NCBI GenBank assembly: GCA_001673575.1
Contig: LZME01000074.1
Location: 1 to 64,000 of the forward strand
DNA from: Mycolicibacter heraklionensis
GTDB lineage: Bacteria; Actinomycetota; Actinomycetes; Mycobacteriales; Mycobacteriaceae
Reading direction: 5' to 3'
DNA: 64,000 nt
A program made the translations under genes and the position numbers. A model generated the notes under the pieces. The model made no database searches and was not told the DNA's origin. It worked only from the letters and a program-made list of their open reading frames with translations. Below are positions 50,541 to 62,667 of the stretch, piece by piece; the stretch's first letter is position 1; each line of letters begins with the position of its first letter.

Positions 50541-50827
50541 TCAGGCACGACAGCGGGGGCAGGTGCGCCCGCCGGGATGACGCCCGGCACCGCGGAGGCG
50601 TTCGAGGGGCCGCCCGCGGCCCCGCTCACACGCGGTTCCGTGGATTCAATTTGTTTGCCTCGCATTAGGGCGAGGGAAACTTACGAAACGTTCATGCGAC
50701 AAGTCCAACCGCATGTCGCGAATATTTCGGACAGATAACGAAACCATCACACCGCCGCCGGGAATGGTTGTAGCAGGTCAGCACCGGCTTTAGGCGTTTT
50801 ACCGACCCAGCGGCGCGCGTCGGCGAG

Positions 50828-50843
50828 CGTGAGTCAGATCACG
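50828..50843. promoter_or_regulatory. CRP-like binding palindrome upstream of rpfE
   Basis: CGTGA-GTCAGA-TCACG: the GTGA-N6-TCAC core of CRP-family sites with complementary outer bases. It lies about 380 bp upstream of the rpfE start. In M. tuberculosis CRP (Rv3676) controls another rpf gene, rpfA. Confidence 0.5.
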
Positions 50844-51256
50844 GGGTTTTTGTGGGCTGGACCACTGGAAATGAGGGGTATGAGGCTGGTCCACCACTGA
50901 CACTGCTCGAAAATCGCCCGTTACAGGGGCATCAGTAGCACCATCCGCCTCACTTGTCGCAGGTCATCGGCCGTGAACCGGCCGAAGCGTCTCAAGCAGG
51001 CAAAAGAGCCGCGACCATCGAACCGGCAAGTAACTCGACCAGGCGAAATCAACGCTACGATCCGGCTCGGCCCAACGTCCGACACGCATCGAGGCCCAAA
51101 TCAATTGCCTTGCGCCACAATCATTTCCGGCCACTCAAGACAGGCCAGGCGGGGCGCCGATTCGCCATCACGCCAATATTATTTACGTCTCGTGCAGATA
51201 ATACGATGGTTTATTCCGTTATTCATAAACCCCCGGAATAGCGTTTTTGCCGAGCT

Positions 51257-51270
51257 CAAATTCTAATTTG
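51257..51270. repeat. AT-rich 14-bp inverted repeat after mobA
   Basis: CAAATT-CT-AATTTG, 12 bp past the mobA stop in a stretch far more AT-rich than its surroundings. Operator, part of a terminator or chance. Confidence 0.35.
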
Positions 51271-51282
51271 CTGCTTTACGAC

Positions 51283-51855
51283 TCAGCGCAGGCCGGCGAC
51301 GTCGTCTGGGGAGTTGAGATTGGCCAGGGGGGACGCGTCGGCCAGCACGATCCGCCGGACGTCGACCACGTCGGTCAACGCGCCCACCCGGCGCTCCCCG
51401 GAGGCGACCAAGGCATCGACGGTGTCGGCGAGAGCGGTGCGATACATCCCGGCCAGATAGTGGTCGCGATCAGCGTGCGGCAGCACGACATCGGCCACGG
51501 GAGAAGCCAGCGCGTCGATCAAATCCGTTGTCAGAAAAGGCATGTCGACCGCGCAGACGAAGGCGCGTGAGGCGCCGGCCTGTGCCGCCGCATGCAGCCC
51601 CAGCGCGATAGCGGGCAACGGCCCCAGCCCCGGCACTTCGTCGCGCAGCACCTGCGCAGCGAGCTCCGGCAACACCTGGCCCTGGGCGGCCACCACGAAG
51701 ACGGGATCGCAGCGCTGCGCCAGCAGCGAGACCTGGTGTTCCACCAGGGTCAGACCGGCGAAGCGGCCCGGCACGGTGAGCGTGGCCTTATCGCGGCCCA
51801 TCCGGCGCGATGCGCCGCCGGCCAGCACGACACCGGCCAACCGACCGGTTGTCAT
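51283..51855 (-). CDS. mobA: Molybdenum cofactor guanylyltransferase MobA
   Basis: A 190-residue nucleotidyltransferase with the MobA loop [16 protein letters not shown] (about 8-23) and V-C-A-V-D-M-P-F-L, where Asp binds metal. It attaches GMP to molybdopterin to form MGD. ATG 51855 starts the conserved part, 4 bp behind the korB stop, so it is probably co-transcribed with korAB. Confidence 0.9.
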   Translation of the reverse strand: MTTGRLAGVVLAGGASRRMGRDKATLTVPGRFAGLTLVEHQVSLLAQRCDPVFVVAAQGQVLPELAAQVLRDEVPGLGPLPAIALGLHAAAQAGASRAFVCAVDMPFLTTDLIDALASPVADVVLPHADRDHYLAGMYRTALADTVDALVASGERRVGALTDVVDVRRIVLADASPLANLNSPDDVAGLR

Positions 51856-51859
51856 GGCG

Positions 51860-52941
<1,082 letters not shown>

Positions 52942-52945
<4 letters not shown>

Positions 52946-54882
52946 GAATTCGCTCCTGCTGTACCCGCAATGGTGACCGCCGCGGCCCTGGCCAGCGACG
53001 CCTTCTCGTTCTCCCGGTCGGCCAGCGTGCCGGCCAGTGCGTCGTCGATGATCCCCTCGACCTCGTCGGCCAGGAACGCCTGGCCGGTCACCTTGGTCAC
53101 CGACTGGATGTCGACCAGGTAGCGGCCGCGCAGCAGCAGCGCCAACTGGCCCAGGTTCATCTCCGGCAGCACCACCTTGGGGTAGCGCCGCAGCACCTCA
53201 CCTAGGTTGGCCGGCAGCGGGTTGAGGTTGCGCAGGTGCGCCTGCGCGACCTTGACGCCGCCACGCCGGACCCGCCGGCAGGCCTCGGCGATCGGGCCGT
53301 AGGAACTGCCCCAGCCCAGCATCAACAGCTCGGCGTCCCCGGACGGGTCGTCGACGACCAGGTCGGGAACCTTGATGCCGTCGATCTTGGCCTGACGCAG
53401 CCGAACCATCAGGTCGTGGTTGGCCGGCTCATAGGAGATCGCCCCGGAGCCGTTGGCCTTCTCCAGGCCACCGATCCGGTGCTCCAGGCCCGGGGTGCCC
53501 GGGATGGCGAACTGGCGGGCCAGGGTCTCCGGGTCGCGCGCGTATGGCGCGAAGTCCTCGCCGGCCTTGGCCAGGTTCTGGTCGATGGGCGCCATTGCGG
53601 AAACATCCGGGATACGCCACGGCTCCGAACCGTTGGCGATCGCGCCGTCGGAGAGCAGCACCACCGGAGTCCGGTAGGTCACCGCGATCCGGACGGCCTC
53701 GATGGCCGCGTCGAAGCAGTCCGACGGCGTGCACGGCGCCACAACCGCCACCGGCGACTCACCGTTGCGTCCGTAGAGGGCCTGCATCAGGTCGGCCTGC
53801 TCGGTCTTGGTGGGCAGGCCGGTGGACGGGCCGCCGCGCTGGACGTTGATCAGCAGCAGCGGCAGCTCGGTCATCACGGCCAGGCCGAGCGCCTCGGCCT
53901 TGAGCGCCAAGCCGGGACCGGAGGTGCTGGTGACACCCAGCGCACCGCCGTAGGAGGCGCCGATCGCGGCACCGATGCCGGCGATCTCGTCCTCGGCCTG
54001 GAAGGTCAGCACGTTGAAGTTCTTGTACTTCGACAGCTCGTGCAAGATGTCCGAGGCCGGGGTGATCGGGTAGGTCCCCAGCACCACCTGGGTGTCGGCC
54101 AGCTGGCCGGCGACGATCACGCCGTAGGCCATCGCGGTGTTGCCGGAGATCTGGCGGTACTCGCCCGCCGGCAGCTTGGCCGGGGCGATCTCGTAGGTGG
54201 TGCCGAACGCCTCGGTGGTCTCGCCGTAGTTCCAGCCCGCCTTCAGCGCCAGCACGTTGGCGTCGGCCACGTCGGGCTTCTTGGCGAACTTCTCCTTGAT
54301 GAAGCGCTCGCTGCTCTCCAGCTCCCGGCCGTACATCCAGGACAGCAGGCCGAGGGCGAACATGTTCTTGGCCCGGGCGCCGTCCTTCTTGGTCGCGCCG
54401 ATCGCCTCGACCGCACCCAGGGTCAAGGAGGTCATCGCGACCGGGACCACGACGTAGTCCGAGAGTTCTTCGGTCTCCAGCGGGTTGGTCTCGTAGCCGA
54501 TCTTGGCCAGGTTGCGCTTGGTGAACTCGTCGGAGTTGACGATCACCATGCCGCCGCGCGGCAGGTCGCCGATGTTGGCCTTCAGCGCCGCAGGGTTCAT
54601 CGCCACCAATACGTCGGGGCGGTCACCGGCGGTGAGGATGTCGAAGTCGGCGATCTGGATCTGGAACGACGACACACCCGGCAGGGTGCCCTGAGGTGCG
54701 CGGATCTCGGCCGGGTAGTTCGGCTGGGTGGCCAGGTCGTTGCCGAACAGGGCCGCCTCAGAGGTGAAGCGATCGCCGGTGAGCTGCATACCGTCGCCGG
54801 AGTCACCGGCGAAACGGATGACGACCTTCTCGAGTTTTTGGCGACCGGGTGCCGACCCGACTCCGTTACCACTCGGCCCCAC
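52942..54882 (-). CDS. korA: 2-oxoglutarate:ferredoxin oxidoreductase, fused gamma-alpha subunit
   Basis: A 646-residue fusion of the gamma domain (V-I-R-F-A-G-D-S-G-D-G-M-Q-L-T-G at the N-terminus) and the alpha domain (about 230 onward: T-Y-P-I-T-P-A-S-D-I-L-H-E-L, R-G-G-P-S-T-G-L-P-T-K-T-E-Q). GTG 54882 (V-G-P-S-G-N-G-V-G) with GGAAGG upstream matches the M. tuberculosis KorA start. GTG 54954 would add 24 residues and remains possible, since a TATAAG -10-like hexamer lies at 54980-54985. Partner of korB; no delta ferredoxin subunit is encoded here. Confidence 0.95.
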
Positions 54883-55169
54883 GGCCCCGCCTTCCATCAC
54901 TGTCCACCCGGGCCCGCGCAGCACGGCTGGCGCACCCACAAGTTTTTCTGTCACTGGCAGTACCGATTATTGCACCGCTCTTATAGACCATACGACGCCA
55001 CACCGTGTCGAAATTCGGGTTACTCAGTGTTAAATGTCGATGTCACACCGGGGTTCGAGGTCAACTTGAGCCGGAAATGTGGTTTTCATCACGTTCACCC
55101 GCGCGCCAACTCTAAGAGAAGTTCGGTACTGGCGAGTAACTTTGCGCGGCGACAAGCGCCGCCCCCGGA

Positions 55170-56453
55170 TCAGGCGCTCTTGTCGCGACGCTCGCCGCGG
55201 GATGCCTTGCGCGGCACGATCGTCGGCAACACGTTGTCCTGCACCGTTTCCTTGGTCACGACGACCTTGGCGACGTCGTTGCGGCTCGGGATGTCGTACA
55301 TGACCGGCAGCAGGACTTCTTCCATGATCGCCCGCAGACCGCGCGCACCGGTGCCACGGTGGATCGCCTGATCCGCGATGGCCTCCAGCGCGTCCTGGCT
55401 GAACTCCAGCTCGACCCCGTCCATCTCGAACAGTCGGGTGTACTGCTTGACGAGCGCGTTCTTGGGCTCCGAGAGGATCTTGACCAACGACTCCATGTCG
55501 AGGTTGGTCACCGAGGCCACCACCGGCAACCGGCCGATGAACTCGGGGATCAGACCGAATTTGATCAGGTCCTCGGGCATGACCTCGGCGAAGTGGTCGG
55601 TGGTGTCGATCTCGGCCTTCGACCGGACTTCGGCGCCAAAACCCAAGCCCCGCTTGCCAACCCGGTCCGAGACGATCTTCTCCAACCCGGCGAACGCACC
55701 GGCAACGATGAACAGCACGTTGGTGGTGTCGATCTGAATGAATTCCTGGTGCGGGTGCTTGCGGCCGCCCTGCGGCGGAACCGAGGCCTGAGTGCCCTCC
55801 AGGATCTTCAACAGCGCCTGCTGCACGCCCTCGCCGGAGACGTCGCGGGTGATCGACGGGTTTTCGCTCTTGCGGGCGATCTTGTCGACCTCGTCGATGT
55901 AGACGATGCCGGTCTCGGCGCGCTTGACGTCATAGTCGGCCGCTTGAATCAGCTTGAGCAGAATGTTCTCGACGTCCTCACCCACGTAGCCCGCTTCGGT
56001 GAGCGCGGTGGCGTCGGCGATCGCGAACGGCACGTTGAGCATCTTGGCCAAGGTCTGGGCCAGGTAAGTCTTGCCGCAACCGGTGGGCCCGAGCATCAAG
56101 ATGTTGGACTTGGTCAGCTCAACCGGCTCACCGGAGCGCGAGTCCCGGCTCTTCTCGCCGGCCTGGATGCGCTTGTAGTGGTTGTAGACGGCCACCGCGA
56201 GCGTGCGCTTGGCCGTGTCCTGGCCGATGACGTAGCCCTCCAGGAACTCCCGGATCTCAGCAGGCTTGGGCAGTTCATCGAGCTTCACGTCGTCGGCGTC
56301 GGCCAACTCTTCTTCGATGATCTCGTTGCATAGGTCGATGCACTCATCGCAGATGTAGACGCCCGGACCTGCGATGAGCTTCTTGACCTGCTTCTGGCTC
56401 TTGCCACAGAACGAACACTTCAGCAGGTCCCCGCCGTCTCCAATGCGCGCCAT
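55170..56453 (-). CDS. clpX: ATP-dependent Clp protease ATP-binding subunit ClpX
   Basis: A 427-residue AAA+ unfoldase. The N-terminal zinc-binding domain has C-S-F-C-G-K-S and C-D-E-C-I-D-L-C. Walker A is G-P-T-G-C-G-K-T (about 122-129), Walker B is [10 protein letters not shown], and the pore and C-terminal lid domains follow. It delivers unfolded substrates to ClpP1P2. It is separated from clpP2 by the rightward mmuM gene, as in M. tuberculosis. The stretch 54883-55169 toward korA holds only the korA promoter region. Confidence 0.98.
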   Translation of the reverse strand: MARIGDGGDLLKCSFCGKSQKQVKKLIAGPGVYICDECIDLCNEIIEEELADADDVKLDELPKPAEIREFLEGYVIGQDTAKRTLAVAVYNHYKRIQAGEKSRDSRSGEPVELTKSNILMLGPTGCGKTYLAQTLAKMLNVPFAIADATALTEAGYVGEDVENILLKLIQAADYDVKRAETGIVYIDEVDKIARKSENPSITRDVSGEGVQQALLKILEGTQASVPPQGGRKHPHQEFIQIDTTNVLFIVAGAFAGLEKIVSDRVGKRGLGFGAEVRSKAEIDTTDHFAEVMPEDLIKFGLIPEFIGRLPVVASVTNLDMESLVKILSEPKNALVKQYTRLFEMDGVELEFSQDALEAIADQAIHRGTGARGLRAIMEEVLLPVMYDIPSRNDVAKVVVTKETVQDNVLPTIVPRKASRGERRDKSA

Positions 56454-56710
56454 AGTGCGTTAGGACCTACTTCCTGTTCGCCGTCTGTCGTCGGGGTGCC
56501 GGTGTCTGCTCCGACGCTACCCGTTCGTTCCGGTGCGAGGCGACCGATAAGGCCGAATCGCGTCGTTGGTATTCATCACGGGCTCCGTCTGCCTGCTCCA
56601 CGAAGATATAGCCCAAGACGCCGCAGCCGGCGTGTGACGCGCTGGCGTGGCGTGAGCGTTTCGGGGGCGTTACCCGACCGTGGGACGGGCGGAGCCTTTC
56701 CAGCTCTAGA

Positions 56711-57592
56711 GTGGCAAACGTGGGGTTCGCCGTGCCCGACGATACCGTGCTCGTCGCCGATGGGGGGCTGGCGACGGAACTGGAGGCCCGCGGGGCCGAC
56801 CTGTCCGACCCGCTGTGGTCTGCCCGGTTGCTCATCGAGGCACCACAAGACATTGCGGCCGTGCACGCGGCCTTCTTCGCCGCCGGCGCGCAGATCGCGA
56901 CCACCGCCAGCTACCAGGCAAACTTCGAGGGGTTCGCCGCCCGCGGGATCGACCGCCAGGCGGCCGCCGGGCTGTTGCGCCGCAGCGTGGACCTAGCCCG
57001 CCAGGCCGGTGGCGGCGCACCCGAACGCTGGGTTGCGGCCTCGGTCGGCCCGTACGGTGCCGCTCGCGCCGACGGCTCGGAATACCGCGGCCGGTACGGA
57101 GTTTCGGTCGCACAGCTGGCGGCGTGGCACCGGCCCCGGTTGGAGGTCCTGGCCGACGCCGGCGCCGATCTGCTCGCGTTGGAGACGGTGCCGGACGTCG
57201 ATGAGGCGGCGGCCCTGGTGGGTCTGGTCCAGGCCGCCAATGTGCCGGCCTGGCTCAGCTACACGATCGATGGCGCGAAAACCCGCGCCGGACAGCCGCT
57301 CGCGGAGGCGTTCGCGGTGGCCGCCGGGGTGCCACAGATCGTCGCGGTGGGGGTCAACTGCTGCGCCCCGGGCGACGTCCTGGCGGCGATCGAGATCGCC
57401 CGCGAGGCCACCGGCAAGCCGGTGATCGTCTACCCCAACAGCGGTGAGCGCTGGGACGCCGGGGGTTGGGCCGGGCCGGCGCGGTTCTCCCCCGCGCTGG
57501 TGCCGCAGTGGGTGGCCGCCGGGGCACGCATCGTGGGCGGCTGCTGCCGGGTGCGCCCCGCCGATATCCGTCTACTGCGCGAAAGGACGTGA
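56711..57592 (+). CDS. mmuM: Homocysteine S-methyltransferase
   Basis: A 293-residue barrel enzyme. Zinc-binding cysteines are seen in G-V-N-C-C-A-P (about 213-219) and I-V-G-G-C-C-R-V near the C-terminus; the N-terminal D-G-G-L-A-T-E-L-E opens the family fold. It methylates homocysteine with S-methylmethionine or SAM to give methionine. GTG 56711 is used; GTG 56720 or 56732 could equally be the start, as no clear ribosome site is seen. Divergent from clpX, convergent with clpP2 across a strong hairpin. Confidence 0.92.
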   Translation: MANVGFAVPDDTVLVADGGLATELEARGADLSDPLWSARLLIEAPQDIAAVHAAFFAAGAQIATTASYQANFEGFAARGIDRQAAAGLLRRSVDLARQAGGGAPERWVAASVGPYGAARADGSEYRGRYGVSVAQLAAWHRPRLEVLADAGADLLALETVPDVDEAAALVGLVQAANVPAWLSYTIDGAKTRAGQPLAEAFAVAAGVPQIVAVGVNCCAPGDVLAAIEIAREATGKPVIVYPNSGERWDAGGWAGPARFSPALVPQWVAAGARIVGGCCRVRPADIRLLRERT

Positions 57593-57626
57593 AAGCCCCC
57601 TGTAGAAGTGCTCACAGGGGGCTTTC
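57591..57626. terminator. Bidirectional hairpin terminator between mmuM and clpP2
   Basis: Perfect 13-bp stem GAAAGCCCCCTGT / ACAGGGGGCTTTC with a 10-nt loop, starting at the mmuM stop codon and 22 bp before the clpP2 stop. Confidence 0.88.
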
Positions 57627-57648
57627 GCGTCTTCTCGCGGGGAGATAG

Positions 57649-58296
57649 CTAGGCGGTTTGCGCCGACAGCTTGCGGTACTCCAGCACGGTGTCGATGATC
57701 CCGTACTCCTTGGCCTCGACCGCGGTGAGGATCTTGTCGCGGTCGGTGTCCTTGCGGACCACCTCCGGGTCCTTGCCGGTGTGGCGGGCCAGGGTGGACT
57801 CCATGAGGGTCCGCATCCGCTCGATCTCGGCGGCCTGGATCTCCAGGTCCGAGAACTGGCCCTGGATCACTCCCGACAGCGACGGCTGGTGGATCAGCAC
57901 CCGGGCGTTGGGCAGCGCCATCCGCTTGCCCGGCGTGCCCGCCGCCAGCAGCACAGCTGCAGCCGAGGCGGCCTGACCCAGGCACACGGTCTGGATGTCG
58001 GCCCGTACGTACTGCATGGTGTCGTAGATCGCCATCAGCGAGGTGAACGAACCACCCGGGGAGTTGATGTACATGGTGATGTCGCGGTCGGGGTCCAGCG
58101 ACTCCAGGACCAGCAACTGGGCCATGATGTCGTTGGCCGAGGCGTCGTCGACCTGCACGCCGAGGAAGATGATGCGCTCCTCGAACAGCTTGTTGTACGG
58201 GTTCGATTCCTTGACGCCCCAGCTGGAGTGCTCGACGAACGACGGCAGGATGTAGCGCGCCTGCGGTGCGATGGCTCGCAAGGTTTCGGGGTTCAT
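57649..58296 (-). CDS. clpP2: ATP-dependent Clp protease proteolytic subunit ClpP2
   Basis: A 215-residue ClpP: catalytic Ser in L-G-Q-A-A-S-A-A-A, His in L-I-H-Q-P-S-L, Asp in K-D-T-D-R-D-K. ClpP2 forms one ring of the ClpP1P2 complex and docks ClpX/ClpC1. Its ATG overlaps the clpP1 stop by 4 bp, so the two are made together. Confidence 0.98.
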   Translation of the reverse strand: MNPETLRAIAPQARYILPSFVEHSSWGVKESNPYNKLFEERIIFLGVQVDDASANDIMAQLLVLESLDPDRDITMYINSPGGSFTSLMAIYDTMQYVRADIQTVCLGQAASAAAVLLAAGTPGKRMALPNARVLIHQPSLSGVIQGQFSDLEIQAAEIERMRTLMESTLARHTGKDPEVVRKDTDRDKILTAVEAKEYGIIDTVLEYRKLSAQTA

Positions 58297-58871
58297 GATG
58301 CGGCTCCGTTGACGTGGGCGCTGGTGATGATGTGATCGACGAAGCCGTATTCCAGGGCTTCCTGGGCGGTGAACCAGCGGTCGCGGTCGGAGTCGGCCTC
58401 GATGCGCTCGATGGACTGCCCGGTGAACTCGGCGTTGAGCCGGAACATCTCCTTCTTGATGACCGCGAACTGCTCGGCCTGGATGGCGATGTCGGCGGCG
58501 CTGCCGGTCACCCCGCCCAACGGCTGGTGCATCAGGATCCGGGCGTGCGGAAGGGCGTAGCGCTTGCCCTTGGTGCCCGCCGCGAGCAGGAACTCGCCCA
58601 TCGAGGCGGCCATGCCCATCGCGTAGGTGGCGACGTCACACGGCGCCAGGACCATGGTGTCGTAGATCGCCATCCCCGCGCTGATCGAACCGCCCGGGGA
58701 GTTGATGTAGAGCGAGATGTCCTTGGTCGGGTCCTCGGCGGCCAACAGCAGGATCTGAGCGCACAGCCGGTTGGCGATGTCGTCGTCCACCTGCGACCCC
58801 AGGAAGATGATGCGTTCTCGCAGTAGGCGCTCGTATACCGAGTCGACGAGATTCAGTCCGGGCTGGCTCAC
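58293..58871 (-). CDS. clpP1: ATP-dependent Clp protease proteolytic subunit ClpP1
   Basis: A 192-residue ClpP: catalytic Ser in [10 protein letters not shown], His in L-M-H-Q-P-L-G-G, Asp in A-D-S-D-R-D-R. GTG 58871 ([13 protein letters not shown]) best fits the ClpP1 propeptide start; a TTG at 58919 is a poor alternative. A ClgR-type box lies about 85 bp upstream. Confidence 0.97.
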   Translation of the reverse strand: MSQPGLNLVDSVYERLLRERIIFLGSQVDDDIANRLCAQILLLAAEDPTKDISLYINSPGGSISAGMAIYDTMVLAPCDVATYAMGMAASMGEFLLAAGTKGKRYALPHARILMHQPLGGVTGSAADIAIQAEQFAVIKKEMFRLNAEFTGQSIERIEADSDRDRWFTAQEALEYGFVDHIITSAHVNGAAS

Positions 58872-58952
58872 AGTGGGATACCTGCTTTCTCGAGATTCAT
58901 ATGCACCGACCCTAACCAACCGGGACGGCTCAGGGCGGTCCGAACCGGCTTC

Positions 58953-58966
58953 GTTCGCTTACAGCG
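58953..58966 (+). promoter_or_regulatory. ClgR-type binding site upstream of clpP1P2
   Basis: GTTCGC-TTACA-GCG, matching the GTTCGC-N5-GCG pattern remembered for actinobacterial ClgR, which activates clp genes. It sits immediately after the tig stop, about 85 bp before the clpP1 start. Confidence 0.55.
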
Positions 58967-60379
<1,413 letters not shown>

Positions 60380-60436
60380 GGGTGTACTCCTCGATATCGT
60401 TGACGTGGTCGGTCGTGCCGGTGCGGCGCGCGCTGC

Positions 60437-60513
60437 TGGTCGGGGTGACAGGATTTGAACCTGCGGCCTTCCGCTCCCAAAGCGGATGCGCTACCAAGCT
60501 GCGCTACACCCCG
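60437..60513 (-). tRNA. tRNA-Pro (TGG anticodon), CCA encoded
   Basis: 77-nt cloverleaf on the minus strand: acceptor CGGGGTG/CACCCCG, D-arm GCGCAGCTTGGTAGCGC, anticodon arm with loop TTTGGGA (TGG), T-arm GCAGGTTCAAATCCTGT, discriminator A and genomic CCA (60437-60439). Confidence 0.96.
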
Positions 60514-60649
60514 CACTGACCAGGCGATCCTACGGCCCGGCATATCGGTGATCACAATGACCTGCTGTCAACGCCCCATGAAGCCACCGCGGCGGGGCAA
60601 TTGGATTTCGGGTCCGCCACGCCGGTACAGTCTCGCTCTAGCTGTTCAT

Positions 60650-60723
60650 GCGGGCGTAGCTCAATGGTAGAGCCCTAGTCTTCCAAACTAGCTACGCGGG
60701 TTCGATTCCCGTCGCCCGCTCCA
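60650..60723 (+). tRNA. tRNA-Gly (TCC anticodon), CCA encoded
   Basis: 74-nt cloverleaf: acceptor GCGGGCG/CGCCCGC, D-arm GCTCAATGGTAGAGC, anticodon arm CTAGT-CTTCCAA-ACTAG (TCC), T-arm GCGGGTTCGATTCCCGT, discriminator T and genomic CCA (60721-60723). The 3' half is imperfectly repeated 180 bp downstream. Confidence 0.96.
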
Positions 60724-60734
60724 AAAGGACCCGC

Positions 60735-60770
60735 CTGGAGTCCGCCGACCTGCGATTCGACGGACTCCAG
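60735..60770 (+). terminator. Hairpin after tRNA-Gly
   Basis: Perfect 10-bp stem CTGGAGTCCG / CGGACTCCAG with a 16-nt loop starting 12 bp after the tRNA; no strong T-run follows. Probable terminator of the tRNA transcript. Confidence 0.6.
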
Positions 60771-60862
60771 CGGTGGTTCTCCCTCGTGACCAGCAACCGG
60801 TCAGAGGCGTATGCGAACCGGGCCGGGGGCTGCTGTACTCACGCGTCACCGCGGACTTATCC

Positions 60863-60906
60863 TTCGAAGCAAGCTACGCGGGTCCGATCGCCCCGTCGCC
60901 CCCGCG
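60863..60906 (+). repeat. Decayed direct repeat of the tRNA-Gly 3' half
   Basis: This stretch parallels tRNA-Gly 60681-60719. The first 26 positions match at 22, including the uninterrupted AGCTACGCGGGT; CCGTCGCCC is then retained after a small insertion. The 5' half of the tRNA is not repeated. Such 3'-half repeats are typical of integrase attachment sites. Confidence 0.6.
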
Positions 60907-60938
60907 AAAGGGGATTCTCCCTAGCAGGAAGGCACGCC

Positions 60939-62162
60939 ATGGGCGGCACACGGCACGTCCAAATCCATGGGACGTGCTCCCCGCGCTTTGAGAAGGTGCG
61001 GTCCGAGTTCGAGCGCAACTTCACCGAGCGCGACGAACTCGGCGCGGCCGTAGCGGCCTATGTCGACGGCGAGCTCGTCGTCAATCTGTGGGCCGGCTCC
61101 GCCGACGTCGACGGCCAGCGGCCCTGGCAGGAAGACACGCTGAGCACCGTGCTGTCGGGCAGCAAGGGCCTGACCAGCACCTGCGTGCACCGGCTCGCCG
61201 ATGCCGGGGAACTGGACCTGCGCGTACCGGTGGCCCACTACTGGCCGCAGTTCGGCCAAGCCGGCAAGGGCGACATCTCCCTGGCGATGGTGCTGGCGCA
61301 CCGTTCCGGGGCGATCGGACCGCGTGAACCGATGCACTGGCGCGACGTCACCGACTGGGATCTGGTCTGCGAGCGGCTGGCCGCCGCCGAACCGTGGTGG
61401 CGGCCCGGCACCGCGCAGGGCTACCACATGACCACCTACGGCTTCATCATCGGCGAGGTCGTCCGGCGGGTGACCGGATTGACGGTGAGCCAGTACCTGC
61501 GCACCGAGGTCGCCGGCCCGCTCGGCGCCGAGGTGCACATCGGGGTGCCGGCCGAGCAGCAGCCCTACCGCTGCGCCGACCCGGTGGGCAAGCCGACGAT
61601 CCGGGAGATGCTGGCCTCGGCCGGCGCGCCGAAGCGGCCGACCTCGTTGGACGACCACCCCAAGGCGGGACTGGCGGTCGCGATGGGATTCGCCCCCGAC
61701 GACGAGATCGCCACCAACGACCTGACGCTGTGGCGTCAACTGGAGTTCCCCGGCACCAACGCCCAGGTCTCCGCCCTGGGCATGGCCACGTTCTACAACG
61801 CACTCGTGCAGGAGAAGCTGCTCAGCCGGGCCGCCATGGACCGTCTGCGCGTACTGCAGGGCGGCACCGAAACCGACCTGGTACTCGGGCCCCGCGTCGC
61901 CGAGCACGGCTGGGGCATGGGCTACATGCTCAACGCCCAGGGGGTCAACGGGCCCAACCGGCGGATCTTCGGTCACGGCGGTCTCGGCGGATCGTTCGCG
62001 TTCGCCGATCTGGAGCACCGGATCGGCTACGGCTATGTGATGAACCGGTTCGACCACACCCAGGCCAATGCCGACCCGCGCAGCGTGGTGTTGTCGAATG
62101 AGATCTACCGGGCGCTCGGGGTGGCGATTCGACCCCGGCGCGAAACGGTGTACGACGACTGA
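60939..62162 (+). CDS. lipP: Serine beta-lactamase-fold esterase LipP
   Basis: A 407-residue class C beta-lactamase-like esterase. The S-x-x-K catalytic motif is L-S-G-S-K-G-L (near 69-75), a Tyr motif candidate is Y-H-M-T-T-Y-G, and H-G-G-L-G-G lies near the C-terminus. ATG 60939 follows AGGAAGG by six bases; the longer frame beginning at 60786 would translate the tRNA-like repeat and is rejected. Esterase or peptidase activity is expected; the physiological ester is unknown. Syntenic with Rv2463. Confidence 0.92.
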   Translation: MGGTRHVQIHGTCSPRFEKVRSEFERNFTERDELGAAVAAYVDGELVVNLWAGSADVDGQRPWQEDTLSTVLSGSKGLTSTCVHRLADAGELDLRVPVAHYWPQFGQAGKGDISLAMVLAHRSGAIGPREPMHWRDVTDWDLVCERLAAAEPWWRPGTAQGYHMTTYGFIIGEVVRRVTGLTVSQYLRTEVAGPLGAEVHIGVPAEQQPYRCADPVGKPTIREMLASAGAPKRPTSLDDHPKAGLAVAMGFAPDDEIATNDLTLWRQLEFPGTNAQVSALGMATFYNALVQEKLLSRAAMDRLRVLQGGTETDLVLGPRVAEHGWGMGYMLNAQGVNGPNRRIFGHGGLGGSFAFADLEHRIGYGYVMNRFDHTQANADPRSVVLSNEIYRALGVAIRPRRETVYDD

Positions 62163-62183
62163 GATGCGGCCCGCGCCCGCAGG

Positions 62184-62573
62184 TCAGCGGGGGCCGGTCC
62201 CGGGCTGACCTGGACTACCCGGGTGGCCATAGTCACCGGGGTGTTGGGGCCCACCGGGCCCCTGAGGGCCATGGGGTGCTTGTGGGTGCGGTCCCTGCGG
62301 GCCGTGTTGGTTGGTTCCGCCGGGGCCGTGTAGATCGCCTCGGAAGTCGCGACTGTGGTCATTGCCGTCCCGATCACGGTGGTGATCGTCGTGACATTCG
62401 TTCTTCTCCCAGTTCATGCCCCACGCCGAGTCCCAGGCCTGGCCGGGACACCAGTGGTAGGCCGGCATCGGCGCCGGCAGGGCGCGGGCTTGGGCGGCAA
62501 CCCCGAGACCGATCAGCCCCGTGCCGGCGGCAACGGTAAAGGTGGCAGCGGAGATTCTGCTGAGCGATTCCAT
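62184..62573 (-). CDS. Secreted Pro/Gly/His-rich small protein
   Basis: A 129-residue protein. ATG 62573 (M-E-S-L-S-R-I-S) leads a signal peptide cut near A-R-A-L-P-A-P. The short mature core Y-H-W-C-P-G-Q-A-W-D with a second Cys in N-E-C-H-D-D resembles a family of small mycobacterial secreted proteins. The C-terminal half is repetitive H/D/R-rich (H-D-D-H-H-R-D-R-D) and then Gly/Pro/His/Gln-rich (G-P-Q-G-P-H-P-Q). The His cluster could bind metal. Function unknown. Confidence 0.78.
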   Translation of the reverse strand: MESLSRISAATFTVAAGTGLIGLGVAAQARALPAPMPAYHWCPGQAWDSAWGMNWEKNECHDDHHRDRDGNDHSRDFRGDLHGPGGTNQHGPQGPHPQAPHGPQGPGGPQHPGDYGHPGSPGQPGTGPR

Positions 62574-62667
62574 GCGGTCGGTTATAGCCGCACCTCTTGC
62601 CGTCGAAACACCCAAACCGATTGGAAATCATGGGCTTTCACTGGGAGTTTGCTGGCCGACCTGGACA

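Noticed and set aside
50954..51266. Two rightward reading frames in the rpfE-mobA gap
   Set aside because: No ribosome site, no family resemblance and they end in the AT-rich patch; likely chance frames.
56454..56710. ClgR box upstream of clpX
   Set aside because: A GTTCGC is present but the required GCG five bases later is GTC, unlike the clpP1 site.
60786..60938. N-terminal extension of lipP
   Set aside because: It would translate the tRNA-like repeat; the ATG at 60939 has a proper ribosome site and the family start.
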